Both the position numbers and the translations under genes were made by a program. Shown here piece after piece: positions 1 to 5,694 of a stretch of 7,440 nt of DNA. Within the stretch, counting starts at the first letter, position 1. Each line of letters begins with the position of its first letter. The notes under the pieces were generated by a model. The model was not told where the DNA came from and did not search any database. It saw only the letters and a list, made by a program, of their open reading frames with translations. Source of the stretch: Candidatus Bathyarchaeota archaeon (GTDB lineage Archaea > Thermoproteota > Bathyarchaeia > Bathyarchaeales > B26-1); NCBI GenBank assembly GCA_018396795.1, contig JAGTRH010000055.1:759-8198 (forward strand), in the 5' to 3' direction.

Positions 1-49
1 GGTCATGGTTGAAATCAAAGCCACTTGCCTCGTATTCATATCTATCCAT
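1..49 (-). CDS. 5' end of an unidentified protein gene, cut by the window edge
   Basis: On the minus strand an ATG at 49-47 opens a frame that stays open to the window edge and reads MDRYEYEASGFDFNHD. It begins 17 bases after the stop codon of the CitG-like gene on the same strand, so the two could form an operon. The upstream spacer has only a weak purine stretch (AAGAG) as a possible ribosome binding site. Sixteen residues are too few to name a family. The acidic and aromatic residues look protein-like, but a chance frame cannot be excluded. Confidence 0.4.
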   Translation of the reverse strand, partial: MDRYEYEASGFDFNHD

Positions 50-66
50 CTCTTAGACCAATATAA

Positions 67-1071
67 CTAGAACCGTAAGTTATTGAGGAGGGCTAGCATC
101 AGGGAGGCTGCTGTTAAGTCAGCGGTTGTACCGGGATTCAGCTTCCTCGTTTTTAATTCTTCATCGAATTTGAAGAGCGCTCCTCGTCCTTCTGAAGTTT
201 TAAGACCGCCGAGTTGAAGTATTTCACGGGCTTTCTCCGAGACTTCTTCAGCGGTTTTCATGCCTATTTTCACGGCTTCGGATACGTTGGAGGTATGCTT
301 CAATCCGACGTTTCTAGCTATGAAACTATCTGGATAGATGGATAGCAGTTTTAAGTACGCGTGGACTATTGCAATATTTATGTCGCGGGTTTCAAGATAC
401 AGGGTTTGAAGGGTTGGAAAACCTACGTTGCAAGTTATCTGTAAAGCTGTAACAAGCTCTTTAGCTACGGTATCCCATTCTGACGCAACTTTCATAACGT
501 CGTAAAGCGTTAAGTTTTCCTCCAGAAGAACCCCTTTCGCTTCATCACTCGTTAAATCCGGCGCCTTCTCGCCCACGACTTTACCCATTCCTCCCGGACT
601 TGCCAGAGCAATGGCGTCATAAGTTTCAGCAGCATCTTCGCATGTTGTAGACTTCATGACTCTTGCGAAGTTTTCACGTAAATCAGCCATATCCAGATTG
701 TTGCTTGTTGCAAGCGTCATCCCAACCGCAGCAGCCATCGGCACGAATAGAAGTATTACACCTAAATGCGTGTTTCCACCCCTATGCCAAGCTTTCACGT
801 TTAGAACTGCTTGTTTAATTAGTCTTCCAATCCCCAATCCACATACTTCACAGGGCTTTAGGGAGGATGCTTTAAACGTAGCTTCCCAAAGAACTGGTCC
901 AAGCGATATTGAACCTGCTATGAAGTGTTCAAACCTGGTATCTGGAAAATCAGAGGTTCTATGAACATTCCCAGGCTTAGGCCAACCGCAGACTTCAAGC
1001 GCCGCCGCTAATTGCCCCGCAATCATTATATGATCAGCCAATTCGATTCTACGTCTCCGAGCTAGAGACAT
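67..1071 (-). CDS. CitG-like triphosphoribosyl-dephospho-CoA synthase family protein
   Basis: This is a 334-residue member of the CitG/MdcB family (PF01874, COG1767). Characterised bacterial members join ATP and dephospho-CoA to make the prosthetic-group precursor of citrate or malonate lyase. Visible family marks are CGWPKPGNVHR near residues 28-38, DFPDTRFEHFI near 41-51, a GGNTHLG motif near 98-104 and NPGTTADLTAASL near 312-324, so both ends are intact. I chose the ATG at 1071. An in-frame TTG at 1080 would add three residues. A TATA element at 1106-1113 puts the transcript start around 1083, giving a very short leader either way. The stop is TAG. No citrate lyase, malonate decarboxylase or acyl-carrier gene is nearby, so the bacterial role should not be assumed; a different nucleotide or CoA-related substrate is possible. 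The family call is firm and the substrate is unknown. Confidence 0.88.
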   Translation of the reverse strand: MSLARRRRIELADHIMIAGQLAAALEVCGWPKPGNVHRTSDFPDTRFEHFIAGSISLGPVLWEATFKASSLKPCEVCGLGIGRLIKQAVLNVKAWHRGGNTHLGVILLFVPMAAAVGMTLATSNNLDMADLRENFARVMKSTTCEDAAETYDAIALASPGGMGKVVGEKAPDLTSDEAKGVLLEENLTLYDVMKVASEWDTVAKELVTALQITCNVGFPTLQTLYLETRDINIAIVHAYLKLLSIYPDSFIARNVGLKHTSNVSEAVKIGMKTAEEVSEKAREILQLGGLKTSEGRGALFKFDEELKTRKLNPGTTADLTAASLMLALLNNLRF

Positions 1072-1105
1072 ATTAGTCAAACCCGAAACAGTTCCTTCTA
1101 AATGC

Positions 1106-1113
1106 TTTTAAAA
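1106..1113 (-). promoter_or_regulatory. TATA box of the CitG-like gene
   Basis: The minus strand reads TTTTAAAA here. Its centre lies about 26 bases before position 1083, just ahead of the TTG (1080) and ATG (1071) start candidates. The spacing fits an archaeal box A with a leader of about 12 bases for the ATG. The element is seen in the sequence; its use as a promoter is inferred. Confidence 0.5.
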
Positions 1114-1191
1114 CTATAACGCTCTACTTAACATTTAAAGAATTACCTACAGTCAAAATACCTGAAAATCTATCTAAAACGATAGTAAAAG

Positions 1192-1198
1192 TTTATTC
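1192..1198 (+). promoter_or_regulatory. TATA-like element of the nitroreductase gene
   Basis: TTTATTC sits with its centre about 27 bases before the GTG at 1222, the distance expected between an archaeal TATA box and the transcript start. If used, the mRNA would begin at or near the start codon and be leaderless. The match to a consensus TATA box is only fair. Confidence 0.35.
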
Positions 1199-1221
1199 TT
1201 CATTGAAGGATTGTAATGTAG

Positions 1222-1752
1222 GTGGCAGATGTGGATTTTTACGAAGTTATCAGAACACGTAGGAGTATAAGGTCCTATAAGCCTAATCCAATACCAGAAG
1301 ATGTTTTAACGAGGGTTTTGGAGGCAGCTAGAATAGCTCCTTCAGGCTCAAACCGCCAGCCGTGGAAGTTCATAGTAGTGAGAAATGAAGGGTTGAAAAG
1401 AAGACTAGCGGTCGCATGTCATGATCAGATGTTCATCGCCGAGGCTCCTGTCATCATAGTAGCCTGCGGATATAATATCCACTGGAATAGAGGTGGATAC
1501 ATGGGTGATCTAAGCATGCTTGTCGACGTCTCCATAGCATTCACACATTTGATTCTAGCCGCTAGAGCGGAGGGTTTAGGGACATGTTGGATAGGTTCTT
1601 TCAGCAATGAAAAAGTTAAGGAAATCCTTGGAATACCGAAGGACATCAATGTCGTTGCAATAACGCCACTGGGCTATCCTAAGGATGAGGGTTTTGAAGA
1701 ACCTGGACCAAGAAAACCGCTATCGGAGATTGTGTCCGTAGATAAATTCTAA
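1222..1752 (+). CDS. Nitroreductase family FMN-dependent oxidoreductase
   Basis: This 176-residue protein belongs to the nitroreductase family (PF00881), usually dimeric cytoplasmic flavoenzymes that reduce nitro, quinone or other electrophilic compounds with NAD(P)H. The N-terminal RTRRSIRSYKP (residues 11-21) supplies the FMN-phosphate arginines. APSGSNRQPWKF (39-50) is the classic flavin loop, VDVSIAFTHLILAA (101-114) is the core helix, GLGTCWIG (118-125) follows, and the tail PLGYP...RKPLSEIV (149-171) is typical. Length and ends are complete. The start could be the GTG at 1222, leaderless from the TATA-like element, or the GTG at 1231, for which GGTG at 1221-1224 would be a short Shine-Dalgarno. 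The gene is divergent from the CitG-like gene and converges with a small Cys-protein gene. Its last codons recur in a diverged copy near 6492. The substrate cannot be told from sequence. Confidence 0.93.
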   Translation: MADVDFYEVIRTRRSIRSYKPNPIPEDVLTRVLEAARIAPSGSNRQPWKFIVVRNEGLKRRLAVACHDQMFIAEAPVIIVACGYNIHWNRGGYMGDLSMLVDVSIAFTHLILAARAEGLGTCWIGSFSNEKVKEILGIPKDINVVAITPLGYPKDEGFEEPGPRKPLSEIVSVDKF

Positions 1753-1870
1753 AGACTTTTCTGTTTGCTGTGATTTCTAGGCGGAAGCAACATCTCCACA
1801 GAAGGATACGGTTCGTATAAAAAAGAGGGTATATGTATTAGCTTTCAGATTTAGACTTGGCGTAGAAGCA
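1732..1870 (+). repeat. Direct repeat, copy A (convergent gene junction)
   Basis: This stretch covers the last codons of the nitroreductase (VSVDKF plus stop), the 85-base intergenic gap and the last ten codons plus stop of the small minus-strand gene. A diverged copy in the same orientation lies at 6492-6641. Shared blocks include TAGATAAATTCTAAA, GATTTCTAG followed by CGGAA, TATATGTATTAG and TTTAGACTTGGC followed by TAGAAGCA. Small insertions separate the blocks. The order of blocks is the same in both copies, which argues against chance. Confidence 0.75.
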
Positions 1871-2050
1871 TTCTCCGTTGCGGCATTCTCCAGCTAAATT
1901 ACATGTCCAGCTTAATGTGAAGCTTCCACCTTCCATTCTAATCTTTACAGGAGCTAACACTATAGATCTACGTTTACGTTCACCACCGCCATCTGTAAAG
2001 CCTTCACATATACCCGTATTAGGTTGGATTGTTATTGAAATAGATACCAC
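1838..2050 (-). CDS. Small four-cysteine protein of unknown function
   Basis: This is a 70-residue frame beginning with GTG at 2050. I do not recognise the family. The N-terminal half is beta-strand-like (VSISITIQP), followed by a Gly- and Arg-rich turn (DGGGERKRR, 20-28) and a second strand-rich part. Cys15, Cys50, Cys56 and Cys61 (WTCNLAGECRNGECFYA) could bind a metal or form disulfides. There is no signal peptide or membrane segment. The GTG lies inside the string GGGAGGTG, so this purine run is either the ribosome binding site of a slightly later non-ATG start or simply overlaps the start. It begins 34 bases after the transporter stop on the same strand. A TATA-like run (2061-2072) sits between them, so co-transcription and a separate promoter are both possible. 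A C-terminal relic of a second copy at 6609-6641 differs mainly at silent positions, which supports this being a real gene. Confidence 0.6.
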   Translation of the reverse strand: MVSISITIQPNTGICEGFTDGGGERKRRSIVLAPVKIRMEGGSFTLSWTCNLAGECRNGECFYAKSKSES

Positions 2051-2084
2051 CTCCCGTTCATCTTTATAAAAATAAATTGGGAGT

Positions 2085-4091
2085 TTAGAATGGTATGAAG
2101 AACCTTACCACGCTGATGACTATTCCTGTGAATATTACGGCTAGTGTTCCAGCTAATGCTCCTCCTATGAATGCTACTCCATGCTCCTCGTAGAGTTTGC
2201 TTCCACCTATTCTAAGCGTTAGCCACTTAGCTATCCAAGCTACTAAGAAGGCCGTCCATGTTCCAGTCCATATCTCTCTAGCTGCTCCACTCAGGAGGAA
2301 CCCTACCGGATGTATTGGCCACCATATAAACCTCATCCTCAGAAGGTCTAAGGCAGCCACCACTATGAAGCCTGCTAAGAGGAAAATGGCTATTAGATCT
2401 GGACCGGGTATATTGTTATCCCAGTTGTCGGCGCCTATCCATGCGCAGTCCCATGAAGAGCTACAAGTTCCAGCTCGTCCCCCCATTATATTGAACCACC
2501 ATACTCTTATAACCATAGATATCGGCAATCCTATGAATATCGTTAAAACCATTAAGTAGAAGACTGTTCTATAATTGATTTTTGTGCGACTTGCCAATGC
2601 AAAACCATGCATCGACGCCTCACCCCACGTGTGTACACCGGCACCAGCCGTATTAACCCCGTTTATCAGGATCTCACCGGACCAGAAGTAGTCGTTTGTA
2701 TATGGTCTCGGAGCCTTAGGCCAGATGAATTTTAAGGACCAAGCCGGCCACATAGCTCTCTCCTGCTGGTATGCGTATCCTGTTAAGCCCCGAACATAGG
2801 ACTCGCCTATTATATAGATTATACTTGTGATCAGAACGATGAATCCAGGTATTGCGGTAACCCCCATACTGCCTAGAAACGCTAAAAATACTAGACAAGA
2901 CCCTATAATGTAGAAGTATACCGTTCTATAGCTGAATGGTTCTTCAGATGGCTTCTCAGCTGTTTTTCCAAAAGCCATTCTAAGAGTTTCAGAGAGGTCT
3001 GTTCTCGCACGCCATATCATCATGACTACTAGCGCTACGCCGCCTCCTACGTGGCAAAGCCAGCTCCAATAATACGGTGGACCCCAAGTGGGAGACATTA
3101 GGTATCCAGCCCAACCTAAAACCCTGCAGCAGCCTCCCAATTGAAATATTCCGCTATAGTAGCCCATGTAGTATGCTATTTGAGCCAATATCATTAGTAA
3201 AAGCGTTAAACTCCACATGCTGAAGCTTATGTCTAGTGGGACTAGGTAGGCTATGAGGAAGTTGAGCGGCTGCATATTCCACCTCATGAAAGCCACTAAA
3301 GTCGAGCCTATTTGCCATGCGATGGGGTTTCCCCAGCTTGCTACTACGGCGCATCCATTTGGGCTTACATTGTGCGCACGCCACCCTATTATATCAGGCC
3401 ACCATGGAAATAGATATGTTAAAAGTATCTGAAGATTTATAAAGAATCCGATCGCCAGTCCTAGGACAAAAGCCGTGTTAAAACGTTTTTCATTTACACG
3501 GCTTACACCCTCCCACATACCTATCATAAAGGGGAAGGGTAGCTTTTCAACGTCGATCCATCTTTTTCTAAAAAGCAACATTAGGCTTGAGCTTAAGAGG
3601 AAGTATGCGAAGTGGTAGATTGTCCAGAATGCTATTGCAGGCACCCAAGCACCCCAATTTATGTCCCAAGTTCCAGCCCCCTTAACAACCATGATGACTT
3701 CTCTTGGGACAGTCCACCAATTCCCCATAAGGGTCCTCTGAACGTCTTCACTACTAAACCAAATCCTACAACTGTAGCCTACTGGTAAAGCCATCCAACC
3801 GCTCATACCACCCGCGTTAGCCATAAACATGCTTGTAATTAAGCCTACGAGGTATAGGCGGGCGAGTGATTGAGTATTTTTTGTGAATCTACCTGTTAGA
3901 GAAGCGGCTAGAGGTAGTAGCATGGCTAGGACAGGCATTGTAGCGGGTATGCATACTGTTCCAAGACCATAGATACATGCTATGCCGGATACGTAGAGAA
4001 CGCCGTTGACAATGTTTACAATGATTGATAGCAGTATTATAAGGGCGATCCACAGCGGCCAGTTAACTTTTTCAACGATCTCCCTTGCCAT
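2085..4091 (-). CDS. DUF6785/DUF6784 (OPT-like) multi-spanning membrane transporter
   Basis: This 668-residue membrane protein has many hydrophobic segments, for example near residues 11-33, 48-66, 77-94, 148-174, 205-226, 291-310, 390-410, 413-431, 510-530, 564-582, 608-625 and 636-661. It matches the pattern I know for the DUF6785 plus DUF6784 family of oligopeptide-transporter-like proteins. RKRWIDVEKLPFPF (175-188) is the N-domain signature after a helix pair, and MRFIWWPIHPVGF (586-598) with LRIGGSKLYEE (626-636) marks the C-terminal domain. The substrate is unknown. Cysteines in probable extracytoplasmic loops (38/47, 321/322, 543/549) could form disulfides. The ATG at 4091 is preceded by GGGTG about ten bases upstream and by a TATA box at 4131-4140. 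The gene is full length and the first of a possible two-gene unit with the small Cys-protein gene. Family confidence is good; direction and substrate of transport are not inferable. Confidence 0.85.
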   Translation of the reverse strand: MAREIVEKVNWPLWIALIILLSIIVNIVNGVLYVSGIACIYGLGTVCIPATMPVLAMLLPLAASLTGRFTKNTQSLARLYLVGLITSMFMANAGGMSGWMALPVGYSCRIWFSSEDVQRTLMGNWWTVPREVIMVVKGAGTWDINWGAWVPAIAFWTIYHFAYFLLSSSLMLLFRKRWIDVEKLPFPFMIGMWEGVSRVNEKRFNTAFVLGLAIGFFINLQILLTYLFPWWPDIIGWRAHNVSPNGCAVVASWGNPIAWQIGSTLVAFMRWNMQPLNFLIAYLVPLDISFSMWSLTLLLMILAQIAYYMGYYSGIFQLGGCCRVLGWAGYLMSPTWGPPYYWSWLCHVGGGVALVVMMIWRARTDLSETLRMAFGKTAEKPSEEPFSYRTVYFYIIGSCLVFLAFLGSMGVTAIPGFIVLITSIIYIIGESYVRGLTGYAYQQERAMWPAWSLKFIWPKAPRPYTNDYFWSGEILINGVNTAGAGVHTWGEASMHGFALASRTKINYRTVFYLMVLTIFIGLPISMVIRVWWFNIMGGRAGTCSSSWDCAWIGADNWDNNIPGPDLIAIFLLAGFIVVAALDLLRMRFIWWPIHPVGFLLSGAAREIWTGTWTAFLVAWIAKWLTLRIGGSKLYEEHGVAFIGGALAGTLAVIFTGIVISVVRFFIPF

Positions 4092-4130
4092 TTTACATTA
4101 CACCCATTATTTTATTTTTTCTCTGAAAGT

Positions 4131-4140
4131 ATATATATTT
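4131..4140 (-). promoter_or_regulatory. TATA box of the transporter gene
   Basis: The minus strand reads AAATATATAT here, a strong archaeal box A. Transcription would start near 4110, leaving a leader of about 19 bases that contains a GGGTG Shine-Dalgarno-like run ahead of the ATG at 4091. Confidence 0.6.
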
Positions 4141-4210
4141 AACCACTACTCTGCATTTTCCCCACGTACGATGTACTGACTCTTTCAGTATAATGCGAAA
4201 AATAGTCTAA

Positions 4211-4516
4211 AGAACCCGAGGAGTCTACTCGAAAATCCATAAAATATCATGGAAAGTCAACGTTGGAAACGCTTATCTAATCCGTAAAATCGTAAATGGT
4301 TTAATCAAATATTATGGATTAAAATACTGGTCTTGAAGCCAAAAATGGTTGGGCTTTAAAGAGCTTGTGAACATGCCGTTTGATACGTGGGAAGCTTTGC
4401 AGACTCTAACTCCGATATGCTGGAAAACCTATAAATTTCGTCTAGCAAAAGAATTTCCTAGATTTAGTGCCAATGCTTCTACCAAGTCTCAATACTTTAT
4501 CCAGTTACTCTCCTGA
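4211..4516 (+). pseudogene. Decayed open frame of unknown origin with an internal TGA
   Basis: One plus-strand frame stays open for 41 codons, meets TGA at 4334-4336 and continues open for 59 more codons to TGA at 4514. The translation looks protein-like on both sides of the stop, with segments such as GNAYLIRKIVNGLIKYYGLKYWS before it and WLGFKELVNMPFDTWEALQTL, then TPICWKTYKFRLAKEFPRF, after it. A further in-frame ATG at 4193 is followed by a TAA at 4208, so there may be two nonsense mutations. I do not recognise the family. The last 20 bases overlap the 3' end of vapC on the other strand. A shorter real gene starting at ATG 4373 (MPFDTW...) is possible but has no convincing ribosome site. 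The rest of the 4141-4496 gap holds only a small inverted repeat, TACTGA/TCAGTA, at 4174-4190. Confidence 0.4.
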
Positions 4517-4886
4517 AGTGTAAGTGTTCTACATTCCCCGTTACCAATGTATATCCATTAACTAGAATTATTCCAGCAATCATAGCATCTCTCAAATCGA
4601 TGGGTAGCCGTATGCTAATTAGTCTTGAGAGGATCTCACCGGATTTTCTCGAGCTCTCTAAAGTTAGACTAGGGATTTTTATTGAATTTAGTAAGCCGTC
4701 AGCTTGCTTAACTTTTTTCTCCACCTCTCTAGACTTAAAAGCATCCAAGTATATTTCAAAGGCATTTATCGACGTCGTCGAAATTTCTGCACCGATAGAA
4801 TCGTATTCTTCAGCCTTCTCAAAGGCTTCTTTACGACCCCTCAATAACGCTACTAGAAAGTCAGTACCTAAACAAATCTTTTTCAT
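4497..4886 (-). CDS. vapC: VapC-type PIN-domain toxin, first catalytic Asp replaced
   Basis: This is a 129-residue PIN-domain protein of the VapC type; the family are Mg-dependent ribonucleases that cleave tRNA or rRNA. Family marks are KKICLGTDFLVALLRG at 2-17, STTSINAFEIY at 36-46 with acidic Glu44, PIDLRDAMIAGIIL at 95-108 with Asp100, and TLVTGNVEHLHF at 113-124. In the family the first motif normally reads LDTDFLI, and the Asp before Thr is the first metal ligand. Here that position (7) is Gly, from codon GGT, one base from GAT. Activity is therefore doubtful unless Asp9 substitutes. I start the gene at ATG 4886; the same frame extends upstream to 4988, but there the antitoxin frame carries the family signal. 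The start overlaps the antitoxin end by 26 bases, the usual vapBC layout. Confidence 0.82.
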   Translation of the reverse strand: MKKICLGTDFLVALLRGRKEAFEKAEEYDSIGAEISTTSINAFEIYLDAFKSREVEKKVKQADGLLNSIKIPSLTLESSRKSGEILSRLISIRLPIDLRDAMIAGIILVNGYTLVTGNVEHLHFRRVTG

Positions 4887-5031
4887 ATCTCTTCCACAGC
4901 TCCGAGATTCCACCGAAGATCTCCTTTTCTTCTTGGCCATCCATAATTCAAGCCCCTGCGAAACTCGCCAAGGATTTCTCGGAGACACTAAAGCAGAGTC
5001 TGAGGATTACATCTGTGAAGGATTCACCCAT
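4861..5031 (-). pseudogene. vapB: Disrupted VapB-type antitoxin (in-frame TGA, N-terminus missing)
   Basis: Read in one frame from ATG 5031 to TGA 4863-4861, this gives a COG1753 (DUF217)-type antitoxin. It reads GESFTDVILRL at residues 2-12, KSLASFAGA at 19-27, then an in-frame TGA (4950-4948), then IMDGQEEKEIFGGISELWKR at 29-48 and YEKDLFRY. The family has Trp after FAGA, so the TGA is most simply a TGG-to-TGA change. The usual first 20 or so residues, which carry the DNA-binding beta strand before GESF, are absent: upstream codons do not encode them. Yet ATG 5031 has a GGGGGT ribosome site (5043-5038) and a TATA box at a suitable distance. ATG 4944 after the stop could restart a 27-residue toxin-binding tail (MDGQEEKE...). 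The DNA-binding half is certainly compromised; whether the tail still neutralises VapC is open. Confidence 0.75.
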
Positions 5032-5054
5032 TTCTCTACCCCCTAGACAAATAC

Positions 5055-5072
5055 TTTCGAAAATTATCGAAA
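5055..5072. promoter_or_regulatory. Inverted-repeat operator candidate between divergent toxin-antitoxin genes
   Basis: TTTCGA and TCGAAA flank a six-base AT spacer, forming a perfect 6+6 dyad. It lies directly next to the shared TATA element. For the minus-strand vapBC it sits between TATA box and predicted start site, and for the plus-strand operon it sits where a BRE or upstream repressor site would be. The winged-helix protein encoded from 5086 is the obvious candidate binder, by analogy with autoregulating antitoxins. Binding is inferred. Confidence 0.45.
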
Positions 5073-5082
5073 TATTTATAAG
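5073..5082. promoter_or_regulatory. Bidirectional TATA element for vapBC and the winged-helix/nucleotidyltransferase operon
   Basis: TATTTATAAG reads as a TATA box on both strands (minus: CTTATAAATA). On the minus strand it predicts a start near 5051, 20 bases before the vapB ATG. On the plus strand it predicts a start near 5103-5105, which is inside the longest reading frame and just before the GTG at 5107. This suggests leaderless initiation at that GTG. Confidence 0.5.
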
Positions 5083-5085
5083 TAA

Positions 5086-5694
5086 ATGAATTCTAAAATA
5101 GAAAATGTGAAACTGGAGCGTGTATACAGAGAAGTCCTATATGGAGTGTTGGAGAATAATACAAGAGATTTTAAGCAACTCAAGCTCAGCAGATCTTGCA
5201 AGCTATCTTTGAGTACGGTAAACTATGCTCTAACTCCTTTAGTAAGTATGAACGCGATAGAGAAGAAGAGGTTTGGGTTTTCTGTCTTAGATGCAAGGAA
5301 GATTTTACTCTATTGGGCTTCGATCAGAAGGTTGGAAAAAGATGTTGTTTATCAAACGCACTTGAATAAGTCTGTGGAAAAGATTGAAAGCGAGGTTCCA
5401 GCAGATTCGATCTTCACTGCATACTCGGCGTTTAAATTTAAGTTTAAAAAAATTCCCTCAGAATATGATGAGGTTATTGTTTATGGAAGGAGGGAAGATT
5501 TTGAGAGAAGATTCGGAGGAGAGAATCTCAAATTAAAACCTAATTTGACAGTCTTAAACCTTGATGAACATTTGCTTAAATTTAAAATCGCTCCGATTGC
5601 GCAAATTTACGTTGACCTTTGGAATTTGAGATCTTGGTATGCCAGAGACTTCCTGAAAAAAATGGAGGAGATTCTCAGTGGAGTTTTGGAATGA
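5086..5694 (+). CDS. Winged-helix protein, probable antitoxin/regulator of a type IV-like (AbiE-like) pair
   Basis: This protein of up to 202 residues appears to have an N-terminal winged-helix domain. KLERVYREVLYGVLE (9-23), a second helix near 27-35, the recognition-helix-like SRSCKLSLSTVNYALTPLV (35-53) and a wing ending IEKKRFGFSVLD (58-69) fit that fold. The C-terminal half (ADSIFTAYSAFKFKFKKIP near 106-124, then YDEVIVYGRREDF) and the tail APIAQIYVDLWNL...WYARDFLKK (169-192) resemble the AbiEi-like layout of DNA-binding domain plus effector-binding domain. Its stop overlaps the next gene by 17 bases, and that gene is a nucleotidyltransferase, the hallmark of this system type. The ATG at 5086 has no ribosome site and lies upstream of the predicted transcript start, so the GTG at 5107 (195 residues) is a serious alternative. 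The gene is AT-rich compared with the transporter. Assignment to AbiEi is by analogy; a general transcription regulator is possible. Confidence 0.7.
   Translation: MNSKIENVKLERVYREVLYGVLENNTRDFKQLKLSRSCKLSLSTVNYALTPLVSMNAIEKKRFGFSVLDARKILLYWASIRRLEKDVVYQTHLNKSVEKIESEVPADSIFTAYSAFKFKFKKIPSEYDEVIVYGRREDFERRFGGENLKLKPNLTVLNLDEHLLKFKIAPIAQIYVDLWNLRSWYARDFLKKMEEILSGVLE
5664..5670 (+). promoter_or_regulatory. Ribosome binding site fixing the nucleotidyltransferase GTG start
   Basis: GGAGGAG lies inside the end of the winged-helix gene, seven bases before the GTG at 5678. It is the best Shine-Dalgarno match seen in the window. It shows that the downstream gene starts within the upstream one, giving tight translational coupling. 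Confidence 0.7.

Noticed and set aside
656..964. Plus-strand frame of 102 codons
   Set aside because: It is fully antisense to the well-conserved CitG-like gene and has no family features.
1425..1649. Minus-strand frame of 74 codons within the nitroreductase
   Set aside because: It is antisense to a conserved enzyme core and has no start signals.
1878..2069. Plus-strand frame of 63 codons opposite the small Cys-protein gene
   Set aside because: The minus-strand reading is supported by the conserved relic at 6609-6641 with silent differences; the plus-strand reading has no such support.
2197..2559. Plus-strand frame of 120 codons, and similar frames at 2716-2898 and 3154-3384
   Set aside because: All lie inside the transporter gene in other frames; their composition reflects the codons of the real gene.
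4334..4950. TGA read as Trp or selenocysteine (two in-frame TGAs at 4334 and 4950)
   Set aside because: TGA is also used as a sensible terminator at the end of vapB (4863) and of the winged-helix gene (5692-5694). No SECIS-like element was recognised, and nearby damage to vapC favours decay.
4887..4988. N-terminal extension of VapC starting MSPRNPWRVS
   Set aside because: The PIN domain begins at ATG 4886. Over 4887-4988 a different frame of the same strand encodes the recognisable VapB sequence, so the extension is a shadow.
4600..5046. Plus-strand frame of 148 codons
   Set aside because: It is antisense to vapC and vapB, which carry clear family motifs on the minus strand.
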